A DNA stretch of 64,000 nt, from NCBI GenBank assembly GCA_035307765.1, contig DATGHU010000023.1, forward strand, positions 1 through 64,000. Direction: 5' to 3'. Made by a program: the position numbers and the translations under genes. Position 1 is the first letter of the stretch. Every line of letters begins with the position of its first letter. The notes under the pieces are model-generated. The model had not been told where the DNA came from and did not search any database. It saw only the letters and a list, made by a program, of their open reading frames with translations. This document shows positions 60,788 to 64,000 of this stretch, one piece after another. The stretch comes from a bacterium (GTDB taxonomy: Bacteria > Sysuimicrobiota > Sysuimicrobiia > Sysuimicrobiales > Segetimicrobiaceae).

Positions 60788-60800
60788 CCTATGGTACGAA
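60771..60800 (+). promoter_or_regulatory. Promoter of the Crp/Fnr-type gene
   Basis: Perfect -35 TTGACA (60771-60776), 18-bp spacer, and TGG-TACGAA (hexamer 60795-60800). The -10 is poor, consistent with need for an activator. The -35 overlaps the dyads. Confidence 0.55.
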
Positions 60801-60815
60801 TAGACCGACCTCACG

Positions 60816-61625
60816 GTGCCGCCGGTGCGATCGCGGGAGGGGACCGGAGGGTGTCCGCGGGCTCGGCTGAGGGGGGGATCCTTGCCTGGTTCCCAAGCGC
60901 CGGGGGACGGCGTAGATCGCTTTCGTCTCTTTCAGGACCTGGCCGGTCCGCACCTTCACCGGCTGTCCTCACGTCTGAAGGTTCGGCACTTCCGCGTCGG
61001 TGAGTTCGTGGTGCAGATGGGGGAGCGGGCGGAGACCCTCTACTTTCTGGACGCCGGTGCCGTAAAGGTCAGCACCATCTCGCCGACCGGTGAGGAGCGC
61101 ATCCTCGACGTCCTCAAGGCCGGCGACACGCTTGGAGAACTCTTCATCGGCCCGGCTGATCGCTGGACGGCCTTGGCGCAGGCCGTCTCGCCGTTGACCG
61201 TCCGCACCATCCAACGGGAGGCCTTCGTCGGGCTGATGCGGGCCGATCCGATCGTCTGCCTCAATTACATCCACCATCTCGTCGAACAGCAGCGGCGGAT
61301 TCATGCGCGCCTGGAGGCGCTGGTGCATTCGGATCCGGGCCTCCGCGTGCTGGCGCTGCTGGCGGGGTTGGCCGATCGGGGCGAGCGTGCGCCGGGGGAC
61401 CGATATACGCTGCCGGCGAAGCTCACCCAGGGGGATCTTGCCCGCATGATCGGGTTGAACCGAAGCACCGTGAGTATGTTGATCAATGCGTACAGGCGTC
61501 GGGGGTTGTTGGGAGGGGAGCGGGGGACGCTCGTGATCCATTGGGGCCGCGTCAGGGCCGTGTTGAGACGGGCCGGCCTCACGGTCGCCGCACCCTCCGG
61601 GCCTCCGCGGGGGGGGTGGTGGTGA
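60816..61625 (+). CDS. Crp/Fnr-family transcription regulator
   Basis: A ~269-residue regulator. A cNMP-binding-type beta-roll spans ~45-160 (FRVGEFVVQMGERAETLYFLDAGAVKVSTISPTGEERILDVLKAGDTLGE) and a C-terminal winged HTH at ~200-245 (LTQGDLARMIGLNRSTVSMLINAYRRRGLL). No N-terminal Cys cluster of FNR type is seen; the two Cys (PRARL before; IVCLNY) do not form a 4Fe-4S site. The first ~35 residues are low-complexity, so the real start may be TTG 60882 behind GAGGGGGGG. The stop overlaps the next gene (TGATG). Confidence 0.88.
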   Translation: MPPVRSREGTGGCPRARLRGGSLPGSQAPGDGVDRFRLFQDLAGPHLHRLSSRLKVRHFRVGEFVVQMGERAETLYFLDAGAVKVSTISPTGEERILDVLKAGDTLGELFIGPADRWTALAQAVSPLTVRTIQREAFVGLMRADPIVCLNYIHHLVEQQRRIHARLEALVHSDPGLRVLALLAGLADRGERAPGDRYTLPAKLTQGDLARMIGLNRSTVSMLINAYRRRGLLGGERGTLVIHWGRVRAVLRRAGLTVAAPSGPPRGGWW

Positions 61626-62809
61626 TGCCGCACTATCAGTACGTGATTGTCGGAGGAGGGATGACGGCGGACGCCGCGATCGGCGGGATTCGCCAGGCCG
61701 ATCCCTCGGGGACCATCGGGCTGATCGGCAGCGAGGCCCATCCGCCCTACAATCGGCCGCCCCTCTCCAAGGCCATGTGGAAGGGAAAATCGCTCGACAG
61801 CATTTGGCGCCGGACGGATCGTCAGGGCGTCGACCTCCACCTCGGCCGAACCGTCCGCAGCCTCGACGCGAAATCAAAGCGCGTCGGCGATGATCAGGGG
61901 ACGATCTACACCTGGGACAAGTTGCTGCTGGCGACGGGGGGGGCGCCGCGCCGCCTTCCGTCGGGGGGCGGGGGCGTCATCTATTTCCGCACACTGGACG
62001 ACTACACGCGTCTTCGGGCGTTGACCGAGCAGGCGCAGCGGTTCGCGGTCATCGGCAGCGGGTTCATCGGCTCCGAGATCGCCGCCGCCCTGGCCATGAA
62101 CAAGAAGGACGTGGTGATGTTATTCCCGGGCGAAGGGATCGGCGGCCGCATGTTCCCGCGGGACCTCTCCGCCTTCCTCAACGACTACTATCGGCAGAAG
62201 GGGGTGGAACTGGGCGCCGGCGAGCGGGTGATGTCCCTGACCCCTTCGGGCGCCGGATACCGACTCGCGGCGCAGACCGGCCACGAATGGGTCGTGGAGG
62301 GTGTCGTGGCGGGGGTCGGAATCGCGCCGAACACCGACCTGGCCCGGGACTCGGGGCTGGAGGTCGACGACGGCATCGTGGTGGACGAGTGCCTCCGCAC
62401 CACCCACCCCGACGTTTACGCCGCGGGGGACGTGGCCTCGTTTTTTAGTCCCGTGCTCGGGAAGCGTCTGCGCGTCGAGCACGAAGACAATGCCAACGTG
62501 ATGGGGAAGGCCGCGGGTCTCCTGATGGGGGGGCAGGGCGCGCCGTACCGCCACCTCCCATATTTCTACTCCGACCTCTTCGATCTGGGGTACGAAGCGG
62601 TGGGGAACCTCGATCCCCGGCTGGAGACGGTCGCGGATTGGAAGGATCCCTACCGGGAGGGTGTGGTGTACTACCTCCAACACGGGCGGGTCCGCGGGGT
62701 GCTGCTCTGGAACGTTTGGGATCAGGTCGAGGCGGCCCGAGCGCTCATCGCCGGCCCTGGCCCGATCCGCCCCGAGGACCTCAAAGGGCGACTGCCCCTC
62801 TCGCGCTGA
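61625..62809 (+). CDS. FAD-dependent NAD(P)H oxidoreductase (ferredoxin-reductase/AIF type)
   Basis: A 394-residue two-dinucleotide-domain flavoprotein. FAD GxGxxG-like YVIVGGGMTADAAIGG (~6-20), PPYNRPPLSKAMWKGKS (~40-56, the typical ferredoxin-reductase RPPLSK), NAD domain GSGFIGSEIAAAL (~138-150) and second FAD motif VYAAGDVASF (~265). The C-terminal domain (~310-394) is the BphA4/AIF-type C-terminal domain. ATG 61625 overlaps the regulator stop. It may reduce the Rieske ferredoxin encoded in the divergent operon or a respiratory partner. Confidence 0.88.
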   Translation: MPHYQYVIVGGGMTADAAIGGIRQADPSGTIGLIGSEAHPPYNRPPLSKAMWKGKSLDSIWRRTDRQGVDLHLGRTVRSLDAKSKRVGDDQGTIYTWDKLLLATGGAPRRLPSGGGGVIYFRTLDDYTRLRALTEQAQRFAVIGSGFIGSEIAAALAMNKKDVVMLFPGEGIGGRMFPRDLSAFLNDYYRQKGVELGAGERVMSLTPSGAGYRLAAQTGHEWVVEGVVAGVGIAPNTDLARDSGLEVDDGIVVDECLRTTHPDVYAAGDVASFFSPVLGKRLRVEHEDNANVMGKAAGLLMGGQGAPYRHLPYFYSDLFDLGYEAVGNLDPRLETVADWKDPYREGVVYYLQHGRVRGVLLWNVWDQVEAARALIAGPGPIRPEDLKGRLPLSR

Positions 62810-62823
62810 GGGGGATCGCGACG

Positions 62824-64000
62824 ATGGGTGCGGGGGCGATGCATTCCAAGACCGGGGCCCTGGTCGCGGCGATTCTCGGTTCCGGGATTGTGTCGCTCGA
62901 TTCGTCGGTGGTGACCGTGGCCTTGCCCCGGATCGGACAGGAACTGCCGACGAAACTCTTCGGGGTCCTGGAAGGGCAGTCGTACATTTACAATGGCTAC
63001 TCGCTGGCGCTGACGGCGCTCTTGATCCTGGCGGGGGCCCTCAACGACTTCTACGGCCGCCGCCGGGTGTTCGCCCTGGGCGTCGCGGGGTTCGGGGTGA
63101 CCTCGGTGCTCTCCGGTCTGGCGCCGAACATGGAGTCCCTCGTGGCCTTCCGCGTCCTTCAGGGTGCCGCGGGGGCGTTCTTGATTCCGGGGTCGCTCGC
63201 CCTCATCACCGCGACGTTCTCCGGGGAGGAGCAGGGCCGGGCGTTTGGGATCTGGGCGGCGGCTTCCGCCTCGATCAGCACGCTGGGTCCCTTCGTCGGC
63301 GGGCTGCTGGTCGACACGACCTCGTGGCGGATGGTGTTCCTGATCAACGTCCCGTTGGTCGTCCTGACGCTTTGGGTTCTGCGGCGGTACGTCCAGGAAA
63401 GCCGCGACAACGAGGCCGCCGGGGCGTTTGACGTGCCGGGGGCGCTCGTGGGGGCGCTGGCCACGGGGGGCCTCGCGGTCGGCGCGATCTACGGCCAGCA
63501 GCGGGAATGGCGTGATCCCCTGGCGTTTGCGATGCTGGCGGTGGGCGGCGCCGCGATGCTGCTCTTTCCGTTCATGATGCGGCGCGCTCGCCACCCGCTT
63601 GTGCCGCTTCAGCTCTTCCGATCGCGCAACTTCACCGTGACCAACCTGTCGACGTTCGTGATCTACGGAGCGCTGTCCGTGACCTTCTATTACCTGACGC
63701 TGTTCCTGCAGGGGACACTGGGGTACACCGCCTCAGCGGTCGGGCTGGCGTATATCCCGGAAGTCTGTTTCCTCGTGTTCTTCTCGTCGCGCTTCGGGGC
63801 TCTGGCGTCCCGATACGGTCCACGGTGGTTCATGGTCGTCGGGCCGGCCGTCATGGCGGGCGGCGTGCTGCTGCTCTCACGCGTCTCGGCCCAGAGTCAA
63901 CCCTGGTTGTTTCGGCCCGACACCCCGGCGACATTCCTCCCCCCCAGCGCCTACCTCACCGATTTCCTCCCCGGGCTCGTCGTCTTCGGGGTGGGCCTCA
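62824..64000 (+). CDS. MFS transporter, DHA2 (EmrB/QacA) family, 3' truncated by window
   Basis: The first ~392 residues of a 14-span drug:H+ antiporter, cut by the window end. TM1 SLDSSVVTVALPRI (motif D-like, with the characteristic Asp), TM2/3 loop GALNDFYGRRRVFALG (motif A), RVLQGAAGAFLIPGSLALI (motif B), and WAAASASISTLGPFVGGLLVDTTSWRMVFLINVP (motif C, antiporter signature). ATG 62824 follows TGAGGGGGATC. It lies 14 bp behind the oxidoreductase gene, probably the same operon. Substrate unknown. Confidence 0.9.
   Translation, partial: MGAGAMHSKTGALVAAILGSGIVSLDSSVVTVALPRIGQELPTKLFGVLEGQSYIYNGYSLALTALLILAGALNDFYGRRRVFALGVAGFGVTSVLSGLAPNMESLVAFRVLQGAAGAFLIPGSLALITATFSGEEQGRAFGIWAAASASISTLGPFVGGLLVDTTSWRMVFLINVPLVVLTLWVLRRYVQESRDNEAAGAFDVPGALVGALATGGLAVGAIYGQQREWRDPLAFAMLAVGGAAMLLFPFMMRRARHPLVPLQLFRSRNFTVTNLSTFVIYGALSVTFYYLTLFLQGTLGYTASAVGLAYIPEVCFLVFFSSRFGALASRYGPRWFMVVGPAVMAGGVLLLSRVSAQSQPWLFRPDTPATFLPPSAYLTDFLPGLVVFGVGL

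Noticed and set aside
60816-61625. Calling the Crp/Fnr protein an oxygen-sensing FNR
   Set aside because: No N-terminal cysteine cluster is visible.

Overview
The window is one contig of a very GC-rich bacterium. Gene density is high, with many four-base ATGA/GTGA overlaps and many GTG starts. The gene content looks Terrabacteria/Firmicutes-like: a tRNA-sensing T-box before pheS, a YqzL-like micro-protein, MutS2, a SpoIID/LytB amidase, a DUF2905 protein, and a glycosyltransferase/LmbE/'GHQP' cassette that recalls bacillithiol synthesis. No rRNA or phylogenetic marker here settles the lineage. A deep-branching, Firmicutes-adjacent phylum is an inference only.

Layout: 1-6065 is a MoxR/DUF58/VWA/VWA operon, truncated at its 5' end. 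6098-9436 holds a HAD phosphatase, a LarA-like (DUF2088) isomerase, an MTA phosphorylase and a small membrane protein. 9547-16068 is a signalling block: STAS protein, SpoIIE-type phosphatase receptor, diguanylate cyclase and PAS histidine kinase. 16757-22663 is the translation block infC-rpmI-rplT-trmH, yqzL-like, T-box, pheS-pheT. 22693-31018 runs cvpA, polX, alkyl-adenine glycosylase, a phosphopentomutase-like enzyme, mutS2, a CDF metal exporter and tyrS. A GT39 gene follows, and its 3' end overlaps tRNA-Ile(GAT). Downstream of the tRNA (32715-37116) is a reverse-strand group: hydrolase, MurG-like glycosyltransferase and a second GT39 protein.

37117-43786 holds a secreted protein, an acetyltransferase, a structured intergenic region, a malate/lactate dehydrogenase, a class A PBP, yebC and a DinB-like protein. 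43965-50652 is ruvCAB, DUF2905, spoIID, queA, tgt and yajC. 50671-59696 is an HD hydrolase, a zinc-knuckle basic protein, a MerR-type regulator, hemC-hemD-hemB, the GT2/LmbE/GHQP cassette and ccmA-ccmB. This suggests that tetrapyrrole synthesis, a possible low-molecular-weight thiol or glycoconjugate pathway, and cytochrome c maturation are grouped. 59734-64000 is a redox-type regulatory locus: Rieske protein and SufR-like regulator, divergent from Crp/Fnr, FAD oxidoreductase and an MFS transporter cut by the window end.

Two sequence-level regularities stand out. Most readable promoters have a -35 and a -10 separated by 18 bp, often with an extended TGN -10. At least three genes (25569, 29801, 49190) start with GTG exactly 7 nt after the -10 hexamer and have no ribosome binding site, which is the signature of leaderless mRNAs. 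infC appears to start at ATC.
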